Of a stretch of 11,089 nucleotides of DNA, positions 1 through 7,219 are shown piece after piece. The notes below the pieces were generated by a model. That model ran no database searches. It had not been told where the DNA came from and saw only the letters and a program-made list of their open reading frames with translations. Both the position numbers and the translations under genes were made by a program. The stretch's first letter is position 1; each line of letters begins with the position of its first letter. Origin of the DNA: Firmicutes bacterium CAG:110 (GTDB lineage Bacteria > Bacillota > Clostridia > Oscillospirales > Oscillospiraceae); contig HF988098.1 in the NCBI GenBank assembly GCA_000434635.1, positions 25,354-36,442 of the forward strand, given 5' to 3'.

Positions 1-371
1 CCGCCGATACGGCGGTACAGCGCGTCAATGCGGGCAGTCAGCTCGGCGGGAGAAAAGGGCTTGGTGACATAGTCGTCCGCGCCGGTCATCAGGCCGGTGA
101 CCTTGTCCATCTCCTGCGTGCGGGCAGTGAGCATGATAATGCCCATCTGCTTGTTGGAGGCGCGGATACGGCGGCAGACCTCAAAGCCGTCCATGTCCCC
201 CGGCACCATAATATCCAGAATGGCAACGCCAATGTCCGGGGTCTCGGCAATGGCGTCCAGCGCCTCCTGACCGTTCCCCGCCTCGATGGCATCGTACCCC
301 GCCCGCTTCAGGTTAATGACCACAAAGCTTCGGATATTCAGTTCATCTTCCATAATCAATACTTTTTTCAT
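1..371 (-). CDS. Response regulator, receiver domain (3' end beyond window)
   Basis: This is the N-terminal 123 residues of a two-component response regulator, a cytoplasmic protein phosphorylated by a partner histidine kinase. The whole visible part is a CheY-like receiver domain. The acidic pair is E8/D9, the phospho-acceptor is D53 (in AILDIMVPGDMDG), the switch Thr is T82 (MLTAR) and the conserved Lys is K104 (VTKPFSP). The reading frame runs off the left edge just after the receiver domain, so the output domain is not visible; an OmpR/PhoB-type winged helix would be usual for this style of receiver but is not shown. The ATG at 371 has GAGGGG six bases upstream. It starts 10 bases after the stop of the lipoprotein gene, so the two are probably co-transcribed. 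The cognate kinase is not in the window; it may lie just past the left edge. Confidence 0.93.
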   Translation of the reverse strand, partial: MKKVLIMEDELNIRSFVVINLKRAGYDAIEAGNGQEALDAIAETPDIGVAILDIMVPGDMDGFEVCRRIRASNKQMGIIMLTARTQEMDKVTGLMTGADDYVTKPFSPAELTARIDALYRRIG

Positions 372-381
372 ATGACACCCC

Positions 382-1707
382 TCAAGTCTCTCCCGTTTTC
401 CAATCCTGCTGAATCAGATGGAAGTTGTTGATAAGTTGATTCTCTGTAATGCCGAATTCCGCCGCATTCGCTTCCAGCTTTGCGGCATAGACCACACCCT
501 CCGCACGATAGAAGGCAAACCGGCCGTCCACCGTGGCGTCTTCCTCCCGGCTTCCGCCGGTGAGTACGTAGATGGAGAACACGTCGGAGGCTTCCCGGTA
601 GTCCTCATCCCATACATAGAACGTATACTTACCGCCCTCCTGCTCCACCGACACCCGCGGCGCCCAGCTGCTCGCCAGCTGCATGTACCAGCCGCCTAAG
701 TAATTGTGGAAGGTAAAGAACTTGTCCATTTCCCTGCCCTCCAGATCCATGGCGAACCAGCGGATGAGGAACTTCTGCTTGCCCTCCTGTTCCGGGAAGA
801 CACGCTTCATGGTGATCAGGCTGGGAAGCTCCATCACGCCGTCGCCGTCGATGTCCTCGGCGTAGACGTAATAGTTCCGCAAGGTCTGGACGCTGGTGTC
901 CGACTCCCGGGAATAGGAAATATTGGAAAAGCGGTCGTTTCTCCAGGCAAATACGTCGGTTACGATGGCGCTGTTATTCACCGCGCTGGCGACGAACACC
1001 GCGGGCGTTCCGCCCAGCAGCCGTCCCACCGTGATCCGCCGGATGTGGGTCGCGTCCTCCGACACGTTGACCTCCACCGAACGTTCAATATTGCCGTCCT
1101 GCATCCGGTACAGCACCGCAGAGCCTGTCCCGGTTTCCGATTCACCGGGAAGAATGACCATCAGCTCGCTGCATCCGTCGTCATTCAAGTCGCAGGTAAT
1201 AAATTTGGAGTAGCCCACCATCATCAGCTGCTCGGCGCTGCCGCTGGAAAAGGAGTACACCGACACACTGCGCAGCACCTGATCGCTGAGCTGCCGCCCG
1301 ACCACCAGCTCGTAGCCGGGGGCGTTGTCCATCTGCACGTATTCCACCTGCTCAAAGGCGGAGCCATTGCTCTGGATGACCTCCATCAGGCGGCACGTGC
1401 CGTCCTCCTCCTGCCGGAAAATCAGCACCTGCAAAGGGTTGGCAGAGTTTCCCTGCGCAAAGACGATATATTCCTCCACGCCGTCGCCGTCCAGATCTGC
1501 CATCTGCACCGTCTGCTGGTTTTCTCCGGAGACCGGTGCGGAGTAGCTCAGGCCGTACATGGCGGAATCGATGGCGGATTGCAGGCTGTCATACTCCTTC
1601 GAGCGCTTTGGCAGCGCATACATTTCATCCACCGTCTGCAAGGCGCAGCCGGTCAGCAAAAGCGACGCGAGGATAAGCAGCGGAAACAGCCATATTCGCT
1701 TTTTCAC
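382..1707 (-). CDS. Lipoprotein with FG-GAP/VCBS-like DxDGDG repeats
   Basis: This predicted 441-residue lipoprotein is anchored to the outer face of the membrane. Residues 2-20 form a signal peptide (KKR, then a hydrophobic stretch) ending in a clean lipobox LTGC, with lipidated Cys at 21. Three acidic loops of the FG-GAP/VCBS calcium-binding type recur at residues 71-76 (DLDGDG), 173-178 (DLNDDG) and 285-290 (DIDGDG). They are spaced 102 and 112 residues apart, each followed by a hydrophobic strand, which suggests a beta-propeller-like fold. The start chosen is GTG at 1707, because AAGAGGAG lies 8 bases upstream and the signal peptide then begins normally with KKR; the longer reading to 1743 adds 12 residues and runs across the promoter. 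It lies 54 bases after dnaE and 10 bases before the response regulator. Function is unknown. By context it could be an extracytoplasmic sensor or accessory for that regulatory system, which is inference only. Confidence 0.85.
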   Translation of the reverse strand: MKKRIWLFPLLILASLLLTGCALQTVDEMYALPKRSKEYDSLQSAIDSAMYGLSYSAPVSGENQQTVQMADLDGDGVEEYIVFAQGNSANPLQVLIFRQEEDGTCRLMEVIQSNGSAFEQVEYVQMDNAPGYELVVGRQLSDQVLRSVSVYSFSSGSAEQLMMVGYSKFITCDLNDDGCSELMVILPGESETGTGSAVLYRMQDGNIERSVEVNVSEDATHIRRITVGRLLGGTPAVFVASAVNNSAIVTDVFAWRNDRFSNISYSRESDTSVQTLRNYYVYAEDIDGDGVMELPSLITMKRVFPEQEGKQKFLIRWFAMDLEGREMDKFFTFHNYLGGWYMQLASSWAPRVSVEQEGGKYTFYVWDEDYREASDVFSIYVLTGGSREEDATVDGRFAFYRAEGVVYAAKLEANAAEFGITENQLINNFHLIQQDWKTGET

Positions 1708-1715
1708 GGCATCAA

Positions 1716-1723
1716 CTCCTCTT
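1716..1723 (-). promoter_or_regulatory. Ribosome binding site deciding the GTG start of the lipoprotein
   Basis: The minus strand reads AAGAGGAG, then TTGATGCC, then GTG. The 8-base spacing supports GTG at 1707 as start. The ATG inside the spacer is out of frame and meets a stop after one codon. Confidence 0.7.
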
Positions 1724-1731
1724 GATTGATT

Positions 1732-1760
1732 ATTATACCACAATATGTTCTAAAAGAAAA
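1732..1760 (-). promoter_or_regulatory. Possible internal promoter before the lipoprotein gene
   Basis: The minus strand carries an extended -10, TGGTATAAT, with the TATAAT hexamer at 1732-1737. The hexamer 17 bases upstream (1755-1760, TTTTCT) is a poor -35, so recognition would rest on the TGn extension. It lies in the short gap between dnaE and the lipoprotein gene, and would allow the lipoprotein and response regulator to be expressed apart from murB-whiA-dnaE. Confidence 0.5.
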
Positions 1761-1761
1761 G

Positions 1762-4700
1762 CTATTTCAGCACAACATTTGCTTCTCCGAGCACATTTTT
1801 CAGCTCAGAAAGCATACTTTCCCGGATGCAGCACTGCGTGCCCCTGCGCCGGCCGGTGTCCGCAAAGAACAGCACAGCCTTGCTTTCGCCGGGGAACATG
1901 TTCAGAATGCACCGGATCTTAGGATACAGCATCCCTTCCTCCCCGGGAAGCCGAAGGTACAATGTGCCGCTCTTATTCACATTCTGCGGCTGCTCTGGCG
2001 GCGCGCTGCCGTCGGCGTAGTCCGAAATGGGGCGGGCACGGTTGATGACGATCTGCGGCTCCTTATCGTCCCGGAGGGACAGCCGCCCGGTGATGACCAC
2101 GGCGCTGTTTTCCCGGAGGTAGCCGCCGTACTGATCCAGCACATTGGAAAATGCCAGCATCTCTATAGACGCGGTATCGTCTTCTACCGTGACATACGCC
2201 ATCATGGAATTGTTCCGGGTGGTCTTCATTTTCACGGTCTGGACAATACCCGCAACGCTGATGATCTGGTCGTCCTGAAAGCCGTTGTCCTCTTCCATAA
2301 GGCTGCCGATATGGACAACGTGGGTGTTGCGCAGGTACGGCCGGTAATCGTCCATGGGATGGCCGGAAATGTAGATGCCGGTGGTCTCCTTCTCCATGGA
2401 GAGAAGCTCCCCCTTGTCAAGCTCCTTGAGCTTGGGGATCGGCACCTTGCCCGCCTCGTCGTCCTCGTCCAGCATGGCGAACAGACCCATCTGCCCTTCC
2501 AGATTCTTCTTCCGGGAGGCGGACACGCTGTCCATCATCTGGTCGTACACTGCCAGAAGCTCGCTGCGATGATAGCCGAAGCAGTCCATCGCGCCGCATT
2601 TTATAAAGTTTTCCACGGCGCGCTTGTTCAGCTCGCCCTCCCCCATCCGTTCCAGAAAATCTTCCAGAGAGCGGAAAGCGCCGCCCTCCGCCCGTTTGGC
2701 CGCCATGGAACGGATAAGACCGCGGCCTACGTTTTTCACCGCGCCGAGGCCGAAGCGGATGGCGTCGCCCTCGACGGTGAAGTAATCCTCGGAATGGTTG
2801 ATGTCCGGCGGCAGAACCGGGATTCCCAGCTCCCTGCACTCGGCGATATAACCGGAGATTTTGGTCGCGGAGTCCAGAACGGAGGTCATCAGCGCCGCCA
2901 TGTACTGCCTTGGATAGTGGCACTTGAGGTAGGCCGTCTGGTAAGCGACCACGGCATAGCACACCGCGTGGGCCTTGTTGAAGGCGTAGTTGGCGAAATC
3001 CACAATTTCGTCGTAAATCGACTGTGCCACCGCCTCGGGTACGCCCCGAGCGATACAGCCGTCGATTTTCTGTTCCCGGTCGCCGTAAACGAAGGTCTTC
3101 CGCTCGGCGTCAATGATCTTCTGCTTTTTCTTGGAAATTGCCCGACGGATGTTGTCCGCCTGACCCATGGAGTAGCCGCCCAAAGTCCGGAAAATCTCAA
3201 TGACCTGCTCCTGATAGACGATACAGCCGTAGGTCACCTTCAGAATTGGCTCCAGAAGGGGCGTTTTGTAAGTCACTTTCCCGGGGTTGAACTTATTTTC
3301 AACGAACTTGGGAATGGATTCCATAGGGCCGGGGCGGTAGAGCGCCACGATAGCTGTCAGGTCTTCGATGGAGGTGGGCTTCATGCTGACGCACACCCCG
3401 GTCATGCCGGTGGATTCCATCTGGAAAACGCCTTGCGTCTTGCCCTCGGCCAGCATAGCAAAGGTCTCCGGGTCGTTGTCCGGCACTTTTGCAATCTGAA
3501 AATTGGGATTTTCCTGCCGCGCCAGCGCTTCCGCGTCCTGAATCACCGACAGGTTCCGCAGACCCAGAAAGTCCATTTTCAGAAGTCCCAACTCTTCAAT
3601 TGTGGTCATGGTGTACTGGGTGACCACGGTATCGTCGTTCCGGGACAGCGGTACATAGGTATTGACCGGCTGCGCCGTGATGACCACGCCGGCGGCGTGG
3701 GTGGACGTATTCCGGGGCATTCCCTCCAGACGCATAGCCGTGTCGATGAGCGTTTTGACCCGCTGGTCGCCGTCGTACATCTCCTTGAGTTTGGGGGAAA
3801 TCTTCATAGCCTCCGCCAGCGTCAGGTGGAGCGGCATGGTGGGCACCAGCTTGGCCACCACATCCGTCTCCGCGTAGGAGAAGTTCAGCGCCCGGCCAAC
3901 GTCCCGGATGGCGCCCCGGGCGGCCATGGTGCCAAAGGTGACGATCTGGGCAACATGATCCGCGCCGTATTTCTCCATGACGTATTCCATGACCTCGCCC
4001 CGACGCTCCGGGCTGAAATCCGTATCGAAATCCGGCATACTCACCCGTTCCGGGTTGAGAAACCGCTCGAAAATGAGGTTATACTTCATGGGGTCGACTT
4101 CCGTGATGTGCATACAGTATGCCACAATGGAAGCCGCACCGGAACCGCGTCCCGGCCCCACGGGAATGCCGTTGACCTTGGCGTAGTGGATAAAGTCCCA
4201 GACGATGAGATAGTAGTTTACATAACCCATCCGACTGATGACGCCGATCTCATATTCCAGCCGCTCCCGGTATGCTTCGGGCGCGTCAGGATACCGCTCG
4301 GCAAAGCCCTCAGCGCACAGCTTACGGAAATATTCCTCGTCCGTATACCCCTCCGGTACCGGGTAAGAGGGCAGATGATATTCGTGGAAGGTAAATTCCA
4401 GATTGCACCGCTCGGCAATGCGGACGGTGTTTTCAAAGGCTTCCTCGCAGCCGGGGAACAGACCTTTCATCTCGTCTTCGCTCTTGAGGTAGAACTCCTG
4501 CGTCTGGAATTTCATCCGGTTGGTGTCGTCCACGGTCTTGCCGGTCTGGATGCACAGCAGGACGTCCTGCATTTCTGCGTCCTCTTTGCGCAGGTAGTGG
4601 GCGTCGTTGGTCACCACCAACGGCAGTCCCAGCTCCCGGGCAAGGCGCTGGATACCCTGATTTACCGGACGCTGCTCCGGAATGCCGTGATCCTGCATTT

Positions 4701-5217
4701 CCAGAAAGAAATTCCCCTCCCCGAAAATGCCGGACATCTTTTTTGCGTATTCCTTCGCGGAATCGTAGTCTTCTTCCATCAGGTACTGCGGAATGGCACC
4801 GGCAAGGCACGCGGACAGGGCGATCAGCCCCTCGTGGTGCTGCTGGAGCAGCTGAAGGTCGATTCTGGGCTTGCCGTAAAAGCCGTGGATAAAGGCTTCC
4901 GACACCAGATAGCAGAGGTTTTCGTACCCCTTTCGGTTTTCGCACAGAAGCACCAGATGGTAGGGGTCGTTATCAATTCCATGAACGCGATCGGCCATGC
5001 CCCGGCGGGCGACGTAGACCTCGCAGCCGATGATGGGCTTGATTCCGGCGGCTTTGGCGGCTTTATAAAAGTCAATACAGCCGTACATCACGCCGTGGTC
5101 GGTGATGGCAATGGCGGTCTGCCCCAGCTCCTTGACACGATCCATAATGCCGTCAATGCGGCATGCACCGTCCAGTAAGCTGTATTCCGTATGGACATGC
5201 AAATGTACAAAGCTCAT
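1762..5217 (-). CDS. dnaE: DNA polymerase III alpha subunit, DnaE type
   Basis: This is the replicative C-family DNA polymerase catalytic subunit, 1151 residues, within the normal DnaE length. Domains in order: an N-terminal PHP domain (HLHVHTEYSLLDG at 5-17, TDHG at 39-42, TNDAHY at 203-208) with its metal-ligand motifs intact; the polymerase palm and fingers, with catalytic D398 and D400 in PDFDTDF and the third Asp D549 in LLKMDFLGLRNL; a helix-hairpin-helix region around 790-890; and an OB-fold around 985-1065. A clamp-binding peptide of the usual form, QMGLF, is at 909-913 between the last two. The layout is DnaE, not PolC (no inserted DEDD exonuclease and no N-terminal OB domain). In Firmicutes DnaE normally works beside PolC, which is not in the window. 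The ATG overlaps the whiA stop as ATGA, indicating translational coupling. Confidence 0.98.
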   Translation of the reverse strand: MSFVHLHVHTEYSLLDGACRIDGIMDRVKELGQTAIAITDHGVMYGCIDFYKAAKAAGIKPIIGCEVYVARRGMADRVHGIDNDPYHLVLLCENRKGYENLCYLVSEAFIHGFYGKPRIDLQLLQQHHEGLIALSACLAGAIPQYLMEEDYDSAKEYAKKMSGIFGEGNFFLEMQDHGIPEQRPVNQGIQRLARELGLPLVVTNDAHYLRKEDAEMQDVLLCIQTGKTVDDTNRMKFQTQEFYLKSEDEMKGLFPGCEEAFENTVRIAERCNLEFTFHEYHLPSYPVPEGYTDEEYFRKLCAEGFAERYPDAPEAYRERLEYEIGVISRMGYVNYYLIVWDFIHYAKVNGIPVGPGRGSGAASIVAYCMHITEVDPMKYNLIFERFLNPERVSMPDFDTDFSPERRGEVMEYVMEKYGADHVAQIVTFGTMAARGAIRDVGRALNFSYAETDVVAKLVPTMPLHLTLAEAMKISPKLKEMYDGDQRVKTLIDTAMRLEGMPRNTSTHAAGVVITAQPVNTYVPLSRNDDTVVTQYTMTTIEELGLLKMDFLGLRNLSVIQDAEALARQENPNFQIAKVPDNDPETFAMLAEGKTQGVFQMESTGMTGVCVSMKPTSIEDLTAIVALYRPGPMESIPKFVENKFNPGKVTYKTPLLEPILKVTYGCIVYQEQVIEIFRTLGGYSMGQADNIRRAISKKKQKIIDAERKTFVYGDREQKIDGCIARGVPEAVAQSIYDEIVDFANYAFNKAHAVCYAVVAYQTAYLKCHYPRQYMAALMTSVLDSATKISGYIAECRELGIPVLPPDINHSEDYFTVEGDAIRFGLGAVKNVGRGLIRSMAAKRAEGGAFRSLEDFLERMGEGELNKRAVENFIKCGAMDCFGYHRSELLAVYDQMMDSVSASRKKNLEGQMGLFAMLDEDDEAGKVPIPKLKELDKGELLSMEKETTGIYISGHPMDDYRPYLRNTHVVHIGSLMEEDNGFQDDQIISVAGIVQTVKMKTTRNNSMMAYVTVEDDTASIEMLAFSNVLDQYGGYLRENSAVVITGRLSLRDDKEPQIVINRARPISDYADGSAPPEQPQNVNKSGTLYLRLPGEEGMLYPKIRCILNMFPGESKAVLFFADTGRRRGTQCCIRESMLSELKNVLGEANVVLK

Positions 5218-6128
5218 GCCTTCACCTCTTCCGCCAGCTCCAGCAACCGCCGCATACGGCTGCCCATGGCGGGCTTCGTAATGGGCGGCTCCATCATTCC
5301 CGCCAGCTCGGACAATGACGCGGAGGGGTTTTCCTCTCTGGCAATCGCCGCCCGTCTGAGCTTTTCGGGCAATTTATCCATCGCGCCCGTCTCTCTTATC
5401 ATGCGAATTGCCGCAAGCTGTTCCTGCGCGGCCTCCACCACCTTGGAGGTGTTGGCGTCGTCGCAGTTGCAGCGGCGGTTGACTTTGTTGTTCAGTTCCT
5501 TTTCCAGCCGGGCTTCCATAATGCCCATGGCCGCCACCGGTGCGCCGAGGAACGTGAGAAAATCGGAGATCAGCTCGCTGTGCTTCAGGTACAGCACCTG
5601 TCCCCCGCTTCGGCTGGCCATCTTTGGGGAAAAGCCCATGACCTCCCGCATCAGCGAATCCGTCTCCCGGGCAACGCTCTGGTGAGTCGTCGCCAGCTCC
5701 ATATGATAGCCCTTCCCCGGGTCGGTGACGCTTCCCCCGGCGAGGAACGCACCCCGGAGGAACGACGCCTTGCAGCAGTCCTCCTCCACAACCGGCAGGT
5801 TCACATGGAGCGCCAGTGTGTCCTGCGCGTCAAAGCCGAAGGCTTCCATGATCGTCTCGATTTTATCGCTGTCCCATATCTGGAACACCAGCTTTCCCGG
5901 CGACGCAAGGCTGGGGTAGCTGTCGAAGGACAGATCAAACGCTTTTTTGAACAACTTCGGCAGAATATAAGCAAAATCCCGGCTTTCGGTGATGATTTTA
6001 ATACCGTCAGCGGAGAAATTGTTGGCAAACAGCAGAACGCCAAAGCACTCCGCCAGAGCGCAGCAATGTTTCTGGGGCATAATCCGGCAGACCTCCGCCT
6101 TGGCGGCAGAGGAAAAAGAGCTTGCCAT
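5214..6128 (-). CDS. whiA: WhiA, sporulation/cell-division DNA-binding regulator
   Basis: WhiA is a DNA-binding protein conserved in Gram-positive bacteria; it controls sporulation genes in Streptomyces and affects division and chromosome segregation in Bacillus. This copy has 304 residues, the usual size. Residues 1-85 match the WhiA N-terminal region (SFSSAAKAEV). Residues about 115-215 are a degenerate LAGLIDADG homing-endonuclease-like domain (CCKASFLRGAFLAGGSV), a fold that in WhiA lacks nuclease activity. Residues 220-300 hold the helix-turn-helix, with the family signatures NRRCNCDDANTSK and LPEKLRRAA, then SLSELAGMMEPPITK. The start at 6128 is preceded by AAGGTGG seven bases upstream, a mediocre site; it is kept because the family N-terminus is complete from there. 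It lies 33 bases after murB and overlaps dnaE by 4 bases. Confidence 0.96.
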   Translation of the reverse strand: MASSFSSAAKAEVCRIMPQKHCCALAECFGVLLFANNFSADGIKIITESRDFAYILPKLFKKAFDLSFDSYPSLASPGKLVFQIWDSDKIETIMEAFGFDAQDTLALHVNLPVVEEDCCKASFLRGAFLAGGSVTDPGKGYHMELATTHQSVARETDSLMREVMGFSPKMASRSGGQVLYLKHSELISDFLTFLGAPVAAMGIMEARLEKELNNKVNRRCNCDDANTSKVVEAAQEQLAAIRMIRETGAMDKLPEKLRRAAIAREENPSASLSELAGMMEPPITKPAMGSRMRRLLELAEEVKA

Positions 6129-6161
6129 GGGGAGACCACCTTTCCGAATGTTATCTATACA

Positions 6162-7073
6162 TTACCAGATGCGAACCTCCGGCTCCAACCGGATGCCGCT
6201 TTTCTGATAGACCTGCTCGGACACCTGGGACAGCAGAGCCTTCACATCCGCCGCCGTCGCGCCGCCCAGATTGACGGCAAACCCGGCGTGCTTCGCGGAG
6301 ATCGCCGCGCCGCCTACCTGATAGCCCTTCAGTCCCGCTTCTTCGATCAGCGCCGCCGCATAACCGCCCGTCGGGCGTTTGAATGCAGAACCGGCCGAAG
6401 GAACGCCCAACGGCTGGGAAGCGGTACGGCGGGCAATCAGCTCCTTCATTTTTGCCCAGATTTCTTCCGAGTTTCCCCTTTTCAGGGCAAAAACCGCGCT
6501 GACCACGATTCCCGTCCGGTTTTCCAGCGCACTGTGACGATAGGAGAAGGCCATCTCGGCGTTGGACAGACGGGAAAGATTGCCGTCCAAATCCATGACC
6601 TCAACACTTTCGCAGATCTGGCAAATCTCGCCGCCGTAAGCCCCGGCGTTCATATACACGCCGCCGCCGACGGTTCCCGGTATGCCGTGGGCGAATTCCA
6701 TACCGGTGAGACCCATGTTCGCAGCGTTCACCGCCGCCCGTGCCATGGTCACGCCCGCCATCACCCGAATGTGGGTCTCGTCCAGCCGTTCCATGCCGCC
6801 AAGGCAATCCTTCAGGCAGACCACCAGCCCCCGGACACCCTCATCCGGCGCCAGCACGTTGGTTCCCGCGCCCAGAATGGCGCATTTGCAGTTCAGCTTG
6901 GCGCAGGCTTTCAGGATATCCGCCAGTTCGATTTTGGTTTTGGGAAACGCCATTACCTCGGCGTCTCCGCCGATGCGAAAGGAGGTATGCTTTGCCAGAG
7001 CTTCTTCAAACCGAAGCTCCACATCGGGCAGTAAAGCGGAGAGTTTCCGCTGGAATTCAGTCAACTCAGTCAT
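6162..7073 (-). CDS. murB: UDP-N-acetylenolpyruvoylglucosamine reductase
   Basis: MurB is the cytoplasmic FAD enzyme that reduces UDP-GlcNAc-enolpyruvate to UDP-MurNAc with NADPH, the second committed step of peptidoglycan precursor synthesis. The protein has 303 residues. An FAD-binding PCMH-type domain covers about 25-200, with HTSFRIGG at 29-36, GAGTNVL at 68-74 and the glycine-rich segment at 129-150 (HGIPGTVGGG, then MNAGAYGG). The active-site elements are Tyr178/Arg179 (FSYRH), proton-donor Ser229 in SAGSAFKRP, and Glu298 in the C-terminal PEVRIW. The form is the Gram-positive type II MurB. ATG at 7073 is chosen because GGAGG stands 5 bases upstream; the longer reading to 7130 would translate through the promoter. 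It is the first gene of the leftward murB-whiA-dnaE train. Confidence 0.97.
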   Translation of the reverse strand: MTELTEFQRKLSALLPDVELRFEEALAKHTSFRIGGDAEVMAFPKTKIELADILKACAKLNCKCAILGAGTNVLAPDEGVRGLVVCLKDCLGGMERLDETHIRVMAGVTMARAAVNAANMGLTGMEFAHGIPGTVGGGVYMNAGAYGGEICQICESVEVMDLDGNLSRLSNAEMAFSYRHSALENRTGIVVSAVFALKRGNSEEIWAKMKELIARRTASQPLGVPSAGSAFKRPTGGYAAALIEEAGLKGYQVGGAAISAKHAGFAVNLGGATAADVKALLSQVSEQVYQKSGIRLEPEVRIW

Positions 7074-7101
7074 AAACGCCTCCGGGTGTAAACTATAGTA
7101 C

Positions 7102-7130
7102 AGTATAGCATATTCCCCGGCGGTTTGCAA
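7102..7130 (-). promoter_or_regulatory. Promoter of the murB-whiA-dnaE train
   Basis: The minus strand shows TTGCAA (7125-7130), a 17-base spacer, and TATACT (7102-7107) preceded by TGC, which makes an extended -10. The gap from the -10 to the murB ATG is about 28 bases. A 5+5 inverted repeat (CTATA/TATAG, 7093-7108) overlaps the -10 and could be incidental. Confidence 0.8.
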
Positions 7131-7168
7131 TTATGACAAACATGAAATTTATGTAACAAATGCCCCGC

Positions 7169-7206
7169 AGAAAGAAATTGCGGGAAAGCACCGCTTTCCC
7201 GCAATT
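7169..7206 (-). terminator. Rho-independent terminator after the LCP gene
   Basis: A perfect 14-base-pair stem (arms 7176-7189 and 7193-7206) with a 3-base loop lies 14 bases past the stop codon. On the minus strand it is followed by TCTTTCT, an interrupted U-tract. It separates the LCP gene from the murB promoter. Confidence 0.85.
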
Positions 7207-7219
7207 CTTCCATTACAAC

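Noticed and set aside
706..1725. A 339-codon plus-strand frame opposite the lipoprotein gene
   Set aside because: The translation is His/Val/Gln-rich and has no recognisable motif; the minus strand has a signal peptide, lipobox and DxDGDG repeats.
2417..2962. Minus-strand 181-codon frame inside dnaE in another frame
   Set aside because: It is Arg/Gly-rich out-of-frame translation of dnaE, with no independent start signal.
1726..5178. A 1150-codon open frame on the plus strand opposite dnaE
   Set aside because: It is the mirror of dnaE codon use in GC-rich DNA. Its translation has no domain motifs and it has no ribosome binding site, while the minus strand gives a full DnaE.
5580..7034. A 484-codon plus-strand frame opposite whiA and murB
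   Set aside because: It spans two well-supported genes on the other strand and has no motif or start signal of its own.
5220..7073. Possible homing endonuclease, because of the LAGLIDADG-like segment in whiA
   Set aside because: This domain is a normal, non-cutting part of WhiA. The gene has the standard WhiA length and helix-turn-helix, with no intein or intron boundary.
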